This document shows, piece by piece, positions 53,746 through 61,477 of a stretch of DNA of 64,000 bases. A program made the translations under genes and the position numbers. Position 1 is the first letter of the stretch. Each line of letters begins with the position of its first letter. This DNA is from JANLTP01 sp031363055. GTDB lineage: Bacteria > Pseudomonadota > Gammaproteobacteria > Burkholderiales > Burkholderiaceae_E. Under the pieces are notes generated by a model. That model saw only the letters and a program-made list of their open reading frames with translations. It did no database searches and was not told the origin of the DNA. The stretch covers positions 124,001 through 188,000 of the forward strand of contig JANLTP010000127.1 in NCBI GenBank assembly GCA_031363055.1, given 5' to 3'.

Positions 53746-54567
53746 TCAGGACTTGATGAAGTCCAGCAAAGAGGCAGTCAGCCGATCCTTGGCCGTGGCA
53801 AACAAACCGTGCGGCTCGCCTTCGAATTCAACAAGTGTTGATTGCGAAATACCAATGGCAGCAGCGCGTCCGGCAGCATCAATGGGGACAGTCTTGTCGG
53901 CGGTTCCGTGAACGATCAGAGTCGGCACTTTGAAAGCAGGCAGGTCCGCTCTGAAGTCGGTCGTCGCAAAGGCTTTCGCGCAGGCAAGTGTAGCCTTCAA
54001 ACTCGCCTGCATGGCGACATTGCGCGACCATTGCAGCAGTTCATCGCTGACCGGATGTGAGAGCAGACCGACACCAAAAAAGTCTGCAAAAAATCCCGCG
54101 AAGAACTTGGCACGATCGTCGTTCATCGCCTGCGTCATCTTCGCGAAGACTTCCGACTCGGTACCATTAGGGTTGTCGTCGGTTTTCAGCATGTACGGCA
54201 CTATGGATGAAATCAGCGCGGCCTTGACAACGCCCTTGCCAGCATGACGCGACAAATATCGAGCCACTTCACCGCCACCCATCGAGAAGCCGACCAACGT
54301 GACATTTTGCGCGCCGGTTTGCTCGATGACCGACGCCAGGTCATCGGCCAGGGTATCGTAGTCGTAACCGGACCAGGGCTGCGAGGAGCGTCCAAACCCA
54401 CGCCGATCGTAGGAGATTGCGCGATAACCGGCATTGGCTATGGCCATCGCCTGATCGTCCCAACTGTCCGAGGACAAGGGCCAGCCATGCATCAAAATGA
54501 CGGGTCGACCACTGCCCCAGTCCTTGACATATAGATTTGATTTATCGGCGGTTTGAATGAATTTCAT
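53746..54567 (-). CDS. Alpha/beta hydrolase (chloroperoxidase-like)
   Basis: A 273-residue alpha/beta hydrolase. VILMHGWPLSSDSWDDQ is the oxyanion loop, GFSMGGGEVARY holds the nucleophile Ser, the Asp is in VHGTADKTVP and the His in FEGEPHGLF. This pattern matches cofactor-free haloperoxidase/esterase proteins; the true substrate is unknown. The stop abuts that of the sigma-factor gene. Confidence 0.92.
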   Translation of the reverse strand: MKFIQTADKSNLYVKDWGSGRPVILMHGWPLSSDSWDDQAMAIANAGYRAISYDRRGFGRSSQPWSGYDYDTLADDLASVIEQTGAQNVTLVGFSMGGGEVARYLSRHAGKGVVKAALISSIVPYMLKTDDNPNGTESEVFAKMTQAMNDDRAKFFAGFFADFFGVGLLSHPVSDELLQWSRNVAMQASLKATLACAKAFATTDFRADLPAFKVPTLIVHGTADKTVPIDAAGRAAAIGISQSTLVEFEGEPHGLFATAKDRLTASLLDFIKS

Positions 54568-54575
54568 AGTTTCAC

Positions 54576-54824
54576 TTACGGTGAGGTTGATCGTTTCAGT
54601 TTCCGATAAGTCGCATCGGCTTGAGCGCCGCGATCGGTATCTTGCAGGCCGCGCGTAACATCGCGATGCGCCTGCTGAATCAGATCACTGGGTGCACCGC
54701 CGGTCATGTTTGTCGCTTCGTCCCGGTCATGCGGCAGCTTGGGTGTTGCCGTTTTCAATACGACGCCTTTACGGCCTTTCTTCGGCAGGGTCGACGCCTG
54801 TTTGGCTGAAGCTCGAATGACCAT
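54576..54824 (-). CDS. Conserved small hypothetical protein
   Basis: An 82-residue basic protein, Lys/Arg-rich at the N-terminus (KKGRKGVVLKTATPKLPHDRDEA), then APSDLIQQAHRDVTRGLQDTDRGAQADATYRKLK. Similar short proteins with the QQAxRDVxxGLQDTDRG core are common in proteobacteria and have no assigned role. The ATG overlaps the stop of the upstream gene by one base (TGATG), so it is translated with the sorbosone-dehydrogenase-like gene. Confidence 0.75.
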   Translation of the reverse strand: MVIRASAKQASTLPKKGRKGVVLKTATPKLPHDRDEATNMTGGAPSDLIQQAHRDVTRGLQDTDRGAQADATYRKLKRSTSP

Positions 54825-55966
54825 CAGTCGCGACTGACTCGGTAAATGGCGCCATTCAAGTCATCTGAAATCAGCACCGAGCCGTCGCGCATGACCAGCA
54901 CATCAACCGGGCGGCCCCAATAACTTTTGTCCTGTAGAAAGCCCGTCAGAAACGGTTCCATGCGTGATGGCTGACCACTTTGCATCATCACGCGCACCAC
55001 GTCGTAACCGACCCGGCTGGGTGGGTGCGAGCCATGCCGCGCAATCAGGATACTGGGATCGGACGATATCTTGGACTGAACGTCAAATCGCATTCCCAAT
55101 GCTGCTACCCGCGCGCCGAGTCCAAACGCGGGCGCCGTCGATTCCTTGCAACTGCGTTTCGCGCCGAATTGCGGATCGGCAATATCGGTATCGTGGCAGT
55201 AGGGGAAACCAAAATGTTCGCCCGCTTTTGAGACCCGATTGAGTTCGTCGTTCGGGCGGTCAGGGCCAAGAGCATCTTGACCGTTTTCGCTAAACCAAAG
55301 TTCCCGGGTGACCGGATGCCAGTCAAATCCAACACTGTTGCGAATCCCACGCGCGACCACTTCCTTGCCACTGCCATCGGGGTTGCTGCGCAGAATCGTT
55401 CCGTACTCGTCATTATTGGCCTCGCAGACATCACAGGGTGAGCCGATGGAGACGTACAGTTTGCGATCGGGCCCAAAGCCCATCACCCGTGAGCTATGTC
55501 GAGACTTATCCGGAAAGCCATCCATGATCAACTTGGGCGTGGCAGGGTCATCCAGTCGCTCTTCGGCTCGTTCAACGCGCATGATGCGGGTTCGATCCGC
55601 AACGTACAGGTGACCTTCGTGAAAGGCTATACCGCCCGAATCGGCCAAGCCCTTGATGATCGTGCGTTGCTGGCTGACCGTGCTGCCGTTCATTGTCAAC
55701 GCATAAATGTTGCCGGCCGTACTGCCGACAAACAAGGTGCCGCGCGAGCCCATGACGAGATGCCGCGCTTTCGGCAAGTCGCGCGCCAGCACGGCGACCC
55801 GGTAACCCGCAGGTACTTTCAAACTCTGAAGTTGGATGCCCTTGTTTTCATCGCGCCAATCTTGCAGCCATGCACAGCCGGTGGACGCGACGACGCTGAC
55901 GGCCAGCAGTGACATCAATGCGAGGCGACGAAGGAGGACCTGAAAATGACTTGACACGGGGAGCAT
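54824..55966 (-). CDS. PQQ-dependent sugar/sorbosone dehydrogenase-like lipoprotein
   Basis: A 380-residue beta-propeller protein. The N-terminus has a signal peptide and Cys in ASTGCAW, so it is probably a lipoprotein. Propeller hallmarks: LVMGSRGTLFVGST, SRVMGFGPDRKLYVSIGSPCDVCE, TILRSNPDGSGKEVVARGIRNSVGFDWHP and LWFSENGQDALG with DELNRV. It belongs to the soluble quinoprotein glucose/sorbosone dehydrogenase superfamily. The electron acceptor and substrate are not evident. Confidence 0.88.
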   Translation of the reverse strand: MLPVSSHFQVLLRRLALMSLLAVSVVASTGCAWLQDWRDENKGIQLQSLKVPAGYRVAVLARDLPKARHLVMGSRGTLFVGSTAGNIYALTMNGSTVSQQRTIIKGLADSGGIAFHEGHLYVADRTRIMRVERAEERLDDPATPKLIMDGFPDKSRHSSRVMGFGPDRKLYVSIGSPCDVCEANNDEYGTILRSNPDGSGKEVVARGIRNSVGFDWHPVTRELWFSENGQDALGPDRPNDELNRVSKAGEHFGFPYCHDTDIADPQFGAKRSCKESTAPAFGLGARVAALGMRFDVQSKISSDPSILIARHGSHPPSRVGYDVVRVMMQSGQPSRMEPFLTGFLQDKSYWGRPVDVLVMRDGSVLISDDLNGAIYRVSRD

Positions 55967-56025
55967 GGGGTTCCGCTAGGAAAGATAAACTAAGCGATCA
56001 TAGAATTGGCGACTGCGGTTGCGCA

Positions 56026-56475
56026 TCAGACCGATGCGGATTGTTCGGTAGTAAATATCCTACGCGGGCGAAGTATCGATTGGCGGACGAGCTGCGCAAT
56101 GTCAGTACAACTTGAGGCGACCCTCAAAAAATAATCCACGCCCGACGCTTGCGCCTCTTGACGACAAATTCCGTCTTCAACACTCGAGCTAATGAAGATC
56201 AGTGGTTGAGGAACATACGGTACCGCCCGGATGCAACTGGCAAGACTGCAGCCAGCCAGGAATCCAGCAACGCCGGCGGCCGTCTGAATGATCACGACGG
56301 CAGGCAGGCACGCGCCCATGTGACCGATCAATTGACGCGGTTCGCTGCTGGACAGAAAAATCTGATGGCCAAACTCACTCAGACCGACCGTAAATTCTTC
56401 GGCGATATCGGCCTGATCGCCGACCACCAAGATACGGCAGGCAAAACTGCCCAACGCGGCAACCTTGTAGCTCAT
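56026..56475 (-). CDS. Degenerate response-regulator receiver protein
   Basis: About 149 residues from the ATG at 56475 (AGGA 6 bases upstream); a GTG at 56601 would add 42 residues. CRILVVGDQADIAEEFTVGLSEFGHQIFL is a receiver beta1-alpha1, VVIIQTAAG occupies the beta3 phospho-acceptor position where Asp is replaced by Gln, and PLIFISSSVEDGICRQEAQASGVDYFLRVAS matches beta4-beta5. So the domain keeps its fold but should not be phosphorylated. No partner kinase or output domain is adjacent. Confidence 0.72.
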   Translation of the reverse strand: MSYKVAALGSFACRILVVGDQADIAEEFTVGLSEFGHQIFLSSSEPRQLIGHMGACLPAVVIIQTAAGVAGFLAGCSLASCIRAVPYVPQPLIFISSSVEDGICRQEAQASGVDYFLRVASSCTDIAQLVRQSILRPRRIFTTEQSASV

Positions 56476-56676
56476 TGGTTCCTGCGAAGGCAGGAAGACC
56501 TGGACGTTTCTCGCCGCCGGGCGCACATCGCTCTCGTCCAAGATTGCCATGGCTCTCGCCAACCATTCTCTCGGTAGGCGGACTAACGCGTCTAATACCA
56601 CTGGATGTCTTTCGATCTGAACGGCGAGTGCTCACCTAACCCTGCAGTGACGCAATTGCTGTGCCTGTGTTTACGG

Positions 56677-57495
56677 TTACTCAACTGAGACCGAGGAAAA
56701 TTTCGCAAGCGAATAAGAGGCAAATACCTCCTGCATGGACTTCAATTCAGGCAGGATGTAAATAACGACGCTATGAGCATTCAGAGCCGGGCGCAGGTAC
56801 GATTCATAGAATCCGACTGGAACATTGATACAACCAAACGAAATTCGATTATCGTCAGTGGACTCACTGGCCAAGCGTTGCAAGCGGCGCTCCGTCGGAT
56901 TGTTGGCACGAACCCGATGCATCGAAACGGCTGCATCGTAGTCAACCCATATGACATCTTCGTCTTGCAAATTGCGACCTTGCTCGGCGACAAATCGTCC
57001 GGCTGGCGTCGTGCGCTCGTTCGGAAGCACCTGCGAGATCGGTCGAGTGCCGATCCCGGGAACCGAATCATCGCCAATGGCGGCGCCCAGCAAGACGGCG
57101 CTGGAGCCCAACAATCGCGCCCGCACATCGAACACGTAAAGTCGCGCGGCAACCTTGTCGACGATAAAAAACGCGGAGCCTTCGTTATTGCCCGAGTCAG
57201 CAATCCAGTCCGCTATCTGCCGCGTTTGTGCGGTCGCAATCTGCTCACCGAACTCAGCAAATCTTCGGCCTGCACCTGGCATCAACCGGCGTGAGTCTGC
57301 CTTTGCAACCGGCGGTTGACGGTCCGCACCGTTGACTGCATCGAGCGAATTCGAGATATGCGGAAACGGGTCGAGCGCCGAGCCTCCCGCCAGGGTCAGC
57401 GCCATCGCGGCGCTGATCAATCCAGGTTTGGAGAAATCGGCCAGGAAAGTCCCGACACGGCGCAGCCCTGCCTGGAGTTTTCCTGACGTATTCAT
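56677..57495 (-). CDS. L,D-transpeptidase family protein
   Basis: 272 residues from the ATG at 57495. It has an N-terminal hydrophobic stretch (membrane anchor or signal) and a C-terminal YkuD/L,D-transpeptidase-like domain: FFIVDKVAARLYVFDVRARL, TRPISQVLPNERTTPAGRF and the catalytic-type SFGCINVP (Cys) near residue 230. Such enzymes make 3-3 crosslinks in peptidoglycan or attach lipoproteins. The stop-to-start distance to the upstream Pro/Gln-rich gene is 21 bases. Confidence 0.82.
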   Translation of the reverse strand: MNTSGKLQAGLRRVGTFLADFSKPGLISAAMALTLAGGSALDPFPHISNSLDAVNGADRQPPVAKADSRRLMPGAGRRFAEFGEQIATAQTRQIADWIADSGNNEGSAFFIVDKVAARLYVFDVRARLLGSSAVLLGAAIGDDSVPGIGTRPISQVLPNERTTPAGRFVAEQGRNLQDEDVIWVDYDAAVSMHRVRANNPTERRLQRLASESTDDNRISFGCINVPVGFYESYLRPALNAHSVVIYILPELKSMQEVFASYSLAKFSSVSVE

Positions 57496-57516
57496 GGCAC
57501 TGGCTTCAAACAATGA

Positions 57517-58098
57517 TCAATTGCGGTCAGCACGCGCGGCGCGCGGTGCCAGCGCAGGATTGGAATCACTCGACATGTTGCCCGAGGTGCCTGACGTACC
57601 TGAGCCTGCCGTGCCCGACATGCCTGAACCCGACGTGCCTGCGGGGCCGGATGAATTGTTCATCGTATCGCTGCCACGACCACTGCGGGGCGATGTCCTG
57701 GTATCGCTTTGTACCGACTGGCTGGAGCCGGTGGCAGGGCGTTGGGCCGTATCGGGCGCGGCTGGCGGGCTCTGACTTTGCGAAGTCTGACCCGATGAAC
57801 TTTGACCCTGCGGGTTTTGAACCTGCGGACTCTGCACGGTGTTGGCATTTGGCCTAGGCGGGCTGGTTTGAGCACTGGGCGAGGTGCCCGTCGACGGAGT
57901 CTGTCCTTGAGTCTGACTCGGTGTGCCGGACGGCGACTGGGTGGTGCCTGCCCCGGGTGTCGTCGGGCTCTGCACCTGTGGACTCTGCACCGTTTCAGCA
58001 TTCGGTTTCGGAGGGCTGGTTTGAGCGTTAACCAGGCCGGCACTTCCAATGACAGCGAGGGCCGACGCAGTTGCTAGAAAAATCTTGCCTGAGATCAT
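57517..58098 (-). CDS. Pro/Gln/Ser-rich exported protein
   Basis: A 193-residue low-complexity protein with a signal peptide (MISGKIFLATASALAVIGSAGLVNA). The mature part is Ser/Thr/Pro/Gln/Gly-rich with a repeated block: SPPKPNAETVQSPQVQSP and SPPRPNANTVQSPQVQNP. The end has GTSGSGMSGTAGSGTSG. SD CAGGAG lies 7 bases before the ATG. Probably a disordered periplasmic or secreted protein; in one direction with the L,D-transpeptidase gene. Confidence 0.75.
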   Translation of the reverse strand: MISGKIFLATASALAVIGSAGLVNAQTSPPKPNAETVQSPQVQSPTTPGAGTTQSPSGTPSQTQGQTPSTGTSPSAQTSPPRPNANTVQSPQVQNPQGQSSSGQTSQSQSPPAAPDTAQRPATGSSQSVQSDTRTSPRSGRGSDTMNNSSGPAGTSGSGMSGTAGSGTSGTSGNMSSDSNPALAPRAARADRN

Positions 58099-58254
58099 GC
58101 AATGCTCCTGATAAGAATTAAAGAACTGATTTTCCGGACGAGCCGGCCGACGCTCAGATTACGCAAAACGCCGTCGCACGGTAGTAGGGCGGGGACGCAG
58201 ACCGGTGTAGGAGGAACCCCGGTAGTCACCGACTGCTGTGATGAGTTCGCTGGC

Positions 58255-58276
58255 CTGTATGTTCGCTAGCATACAG
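58255..58276. repeat. CTGTATG/CATACAG hairpin in the 58.1-58.4 kb gap
   Basis: CTGTATG (58255-58261) and CATACAG (58270-58276) flank an 8-base loop. A GGAACCCC at 58213-58220 with a GC-rich region 17 bases on resembles an ECF -35, but the -10 is not convincing. The gap 58099-58403 holds no gene otherwise. Confidence 0.35.
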
Positions 58277-58403
58277 ACGGGCAATACAGCGCTTGATAAT
58301 TTTCTTCTTGAGCGTGGCTGAAAATCCAGGAGCTGCATGACGGTTTGAATTGTTCTGCGACTCGCGCTCATACCGTTTGCTGTTTTACCTCAAGGGTTTC
58401 ACC

Positions 58404-59954
58404 ATGACGTCTCGATCCAAACATTTCGTATTGCGACAGGCCGGCACGACGCTGGGCATTGGCTTGGCCATCAACCTGTTGGCTGCCTCTACAGCTCAGG
58501 CTTCAAGCCACCGCGAAGCACCTTTCATCAGTGGCCAAGCTCAGGTCGATGCAACCGATTTATATGCTTTTCGCAGTTACGAAGCGGGTCGGCAAGATTT
58601 TGTGACCATCCTAGCCAACTACCAGCCGTTTCAGGATCCGCAGGGTGGACCAAATTTCTTCATGTTCAATCCGAACGCCCTGTACGAAATACATATTGAC
58701 AAGAACGGCGACGGGGTTGAAGACCTTACTTTTCAGTTCCGCTTCAAGAACACCTCAAAAGCAACCGCGCTCGACGTCGGCGGCAAAAAAGTGAAAATCC
58801 CGCTGATCAACAGCGGCCCGATCACCGGCATCAAATCAGCCAATTTGAATGTCCGCGAAACCTTTACGATCGACACGGTTCGCGGCGATCGGCGCAGCGG
58901 CGTGCGCACCAGCGTATACAACGCCTCCGGCGGCGCCGCTGAGTTCGACAAGCCTGTCGATAACATTGGCGACAAGGTGTTCGGCAGCGCGATCGGCTAT
59001 GCGACCTATGCGGCCCAACATATTTATAACGTTACCTTGCCAGACTGTTCGGTACCGGCCCGTGTGTTTGTCGGTCAGCGCAAGGAGCCGTTCTATATTG
59101 CCGTGGGCAAGGCGTTTGATTTCTTCAATCTGAATCCTCTCGGGCCAGAAGTGGGCGGCAATAATAACGATCTGGAAGGAAAAAATGTCAGCACCTTGGC
59201 CATGGAAGTTCCCATTGCCTGCCTGACCGCAGGTGCCGAAACGACCATCGGTATTCACACTACCTCGAGCCTTCGTCAAGTTCGAACCCTTGATGGTGCC
59301 CCCGCAACCGGTATCAACAATGCCGCGCGCAACGCCGGCGCGTGGACGCAGGTTTCACGACTAGGTATGCCGTTGGTTAACGAGCTCATCATTGGCATCG
59401 ATGACAAGGACAAGTTCAATTCATCGAGGCCAAAGAACGATCCCGCGAACTTTGCCGACTACGTGACCAACCCGGTCTTGCCAGCCTTGATCGAATCATT
59501 GTTTCCGGCAGCCAAGGCGCCCATCAACTTTCCTCGAACCGATTTGCTGACCGTGTTCCTGAAAGGCATCGAGGGTCTGAATCAGCCGAAAAACGTGGTC
59601 GCCAGCGAAATGCTGAGGCTGAACACAGCAACTCCGGCGACCGCACTGGCCACGCAGAACTCGCTCGGTGTCGCGGCTGGGGATCTGGCAGGCTTCCCGA
59701 ACGGACGCCGGCCAGGTGATGATGTGGTCGATCTGTCGTTGCGAGTATCGATGGGTGCACTGTGCGTGCTGACGGGCGCAAGCGATGCACTGAAAGTCGG
59801 CTGCAAACCGACCGACGCTCCGGCGGGTGGTTTGGCGCTGACCGACGGGGTTCGCAAAACGGCCGCCAACTATGCAACCACGTTTCCGTATCTGACCACG
59901 CCCTTGCCCGGCAACTCCAATCCTGTCGCTGCCAGCGGTTCGGTTTTCCCCTGA
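58404..59954 (+). CDS. DUF4331 domain protein, exported
   Basis: 516 residues from the ATG at 58404, with SD AAGGG 8 bases upstream. Signal peptide ends near ASTAQA, then SSHREAPFISGQAQVDATDLYAFRSYE, the standard opening of DUF4331. Later: FMFNPNALYEIHIDKNGDGVEDLTFQF and ALNxxRRPGDDVVDLSLRVSMG-type C-terminal signature. A periplasmic or extracellular protein of unknown function, often near ECF sigma factors and lipoproteins. It is followed after 17 bases by a small lipoprotein gene. Confidence 0.9.
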   Translation: MTSRSKHFVLRQAGTTLGIGLAINLLAASTAQASSHREAPFISGQAQVDATDLYAFRSYEAGRQDFVTILANYQPFQDPQGGPNFFMFNPNALYEIHIDKNGDGVEDLTFQFRFKNTSKATALDVGGKKVKIPLINSGPITGIKSANLNVRETFTIDTVRGDRRSGVRTSVYNASGGAAEFDKPVDNIGDKVFGSAIGYATYAAQHIYNVTLPDCSVPARVFVGQRKEPFYIAVGKAFDFFNLNPLGPEVGGNNNDLEGKNVSTLAMEVPIACLTAGAETTIGIHTTSSLRQVRTLDGAPATGINNAARNAGAWTQVSRLGMPLVNELIIGIDDKDKFNSSRPKNDPANFADYVTNPVLPALIESLFPAAKAPINFPRTDLLTVFLKGIEGLNQPKNVVASEMLRLNTATPATALATQNSLGVAAGDLAGFPNGRRPGDDVVDLSLRVSMGALCVLTGASDALKVGCKPTDAPAGGLALTDGVRKTAANYATTFPYLTTPLPGNSNPVAASGSVFP

Positions 59955-59971
59955 TCAAAGAGGACCTTGTA

Positions 59972-60277
59972 ATGTTTAACTCAAGAATGATTAACCTCGT
60001 AACTGGCGTGAGCACAGCACTATTGCTCGCTGCCTGCTCAGGTGGATCCGCCGGCGAAAGCGTCGCCGCTCTGGCGACTATGGCAACCGAACAATCGAAC
60101 GCTACCGCCGCGTCTGGAATTACCGCAGCAAGTGCAGCCACGACCGCGCCCCTCTCGACTCCGGGCGAGGCCTTGGCGGCTAGTTCAACCACTGACGAAA
60201 CTTCGGAACCGTTTGCATTGCCTGCGGCAGTTGCAGAGGCGCCCGACGAGACGTCAGAGCCCCGTCCTCTCAGTTAG
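59972..60277 (+). CDS. Small Ala/Thr-rich lipoprotein
   Basis: A 101-residue lipoprotein with lipobox LLAAC (Cys at about 21) and a disordered Ala/Ser/Thr tail. The tail repeats DETSEP twice (DETSEPFALP, DETSEPRPLS). SD AGAGGA precedes the ATG by 7-8 bases. Co-directional with the DUF4331 gene; probable partner. Confidence 0.75.
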   Translation: MFNSRMINLVTGVSTALLLAACSGGSAGESVAALATMATEQSNATAASGITAASAATTAPLSTPGEALAASSTTDETSEPFALPAAVAEAPDETSEPRPLS

Positions 60278-60321
60278 CGAAATGGTTTAGCAGTAGCGTC
60301 AGGACTACTGCAACAGCCGAC

Positions 60322-60350
60322 GCGCAGCGGTCAACTTTTGACCGCTGCGC
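60322..60350. terminator. Bidirectional terminator-like hairpin
   Basis: GCGCAGCGGTCAA (60322-60334) pairs perfectly with TTGACCGCTGCGC (60338-60350) across a 3-base loop, between the converging lipoprotein and glycosyltransferase genes. A strong 13-base stem without a T-tract. Confidence 0.65.
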
Positions 60351-60353
60351 CGT

Positions 60354-61010
60354 CTACGAAATTTGGCGATTCAAGCTGGCCAGGTAGGCTCCGAAACCAT
60401 CAGGTCGGCGGTAATCGCGGCGCGCGCTGGTTATCACACGGGGCGTTGCCGACCACGCCAGCGAGGCGCCGGTCGCCTGCAGATCCTTCACCAGGGCAAC
60501 GTCTTCCGAGCAGTCCAAAGCTCGGAAACCACCCGCTTTTTCATAAGCGTGCACGCTGACCCCGAGGTTGGCACCGTGAATATGGCCATGGCCGTCGGTA
60601 TCTCGATAAAGACTGGCAAAGTGTCGTTGCAATCGCTCGCCATAAGAGTGCCAGCGCCGTATTTCTACCGTGCCGCACACGGCATCGACTCCCAGCTCGA
60701 GTTGCCTGGCGATCCAGTCCGGCGCAACTATTGAATCAGCATCGGTAAAGCCCAACCATCGCGCGCCACAACGAATCGCCAGCTCGGCGCCCTTGGCACG
60801 CGCTATGCCAACATTCTGCACATTCGTGGTGACAATCCTGGCCACAAACCGCTGCGCGATGACGACGCTTTGGTCACTACAGTCATCCAGCACCACCACC
60901 ACCAGCACCGGCTCGCCACCGAGTTCCTCCGCTTGTGCCGCTCTCTTGACTGCCGCCAAACAGCTCGCCAGGTACGCTGCTTCGTTGTGGGCGGGAATAA
61001 CAATGCCAAT
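60354..61010 (-). CDS. Glycosyltransferase family 2
   Basis: A 218-residue GT2 protein from the ATG at 61010 with SD GGAGG 5 bases upstream. IGIVIPAHNEAAYLASCL is the nucleotide-sugar site, LDDCSDQS the first acidic motif and GFTDADSIVAPDWIA the DxD. No transmembrane segments, so soluble. Substrate not predictable; the isolated context suggests an accessory polysaccharide or glycolipid role. Confidence 0.88.
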   Translation of the reverse strand: MGIVIPAHNEAAYLASCLAAVKRAAQAEELGGEPVLVVVVLDDCSDQSVVIAQRFVARIVTTNVQNVGIARAKGAELAIRCGARWLGFTDADSIVAPDWIARQLELGVDAVCGTVEIRRWHSYGERLQRHFASLYRDTDGHGHIHGANLGVSVHAYEKAGGFRALDCSEDVALVKDLQATGASLAWSATPRVITSARRDYRRPDGFGAYLASLNRQIS

Positions 61011-61212
61011 CATCGCGACCTCCGTGTTCCAGATTGCGAGATTAGCGGTCCTCACGCCATTGCCTTGTGGTCAACCATCCCGCGATGATGTAGGCCAATG
61101 GCGCAGCGACGGGCTGCGGTTTTTTTGCTGGCTTAATCTGATGGCGACCGCAAACGCAAATTGAAGAACAACTCGGAATCCTATGATGAACAGCATTCGG
61201 CAATACTCATTG

Positions 61213-61246
61213 GCTACCTTGATTCATGAGCTACCTTGATTCATGA
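61213..61246 (+). repeat. 17-base tandem duplication creating a 6-codon upstream ORF
   Basis: GCTACCTTGATTCATGA occurs twice without change (61213-61229, 61230-61246). The second copy contains the start ATG (61243) of the small membrane protein. The first copy's ATG (61226) reads MSYLDS and stops at a TGA (61244-61246) that overlaps that ATG, so the duplication has made a mini-ORF that ends on the real start. Confidence 0.85.
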
Positions 61247-61473
61247 ACTACATCGATCTGCTGCAATGGCCCGCGATGCTGGTCACGCTTTATGCATCCT
61301 GGCTGGTAGCTTCCACGCAGGAGAGCCGCCGTAATTTGGGCTTCTGGGTTTTCCTGTCCAGCAATCTGATGTGGGCGTTATGGGGCTGGCATTCCGGTGC
61401 GATGGCGCTGATCGCGCTGCAAGTGGGTTTGGCCGCGATGAACATTCGAGGTGCCGTCAAGACCGATAAATAG
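61243..61473 (+). CDS. Small two- or three-helix membrane protein
   Basis: A 76-residue hydrophobic protein (MNYIDLLQWPAMLVTLYASWLV then FWVFLSSNLMWALWGWHS and ALIALQVGLAAMNIRGAVKTDK), with two or three transmembrane segments. The start codon lies in the 17-base duplication. Its last codons and stop (from 61449) are copied at 62773 and 63676. Unknown function; converges on the esterase gene directly. Confidence 0.75.
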   Translation: MNYIDLLQWPAMLVTLYASWLVASTQESRRNLGFWVFLSSNLMWALWGWHSGAMALIALQVGLAAMNIRGAVKTDK

Positions 61474-61477
61474 TCAT
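61449..61477 (+). repeat. Repeat copy 1: 3' end of the small membrane protein gene
   Basis: The sequence AGGTGCC-TCAA-AC-GA-AAATAGTC from 61449, encoding the C-terminal GAVKTDK-stop, recurs at 62773-62803 and 63676-63706. This copy is the intact gene end and probably the source. Confidence 0.8.
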
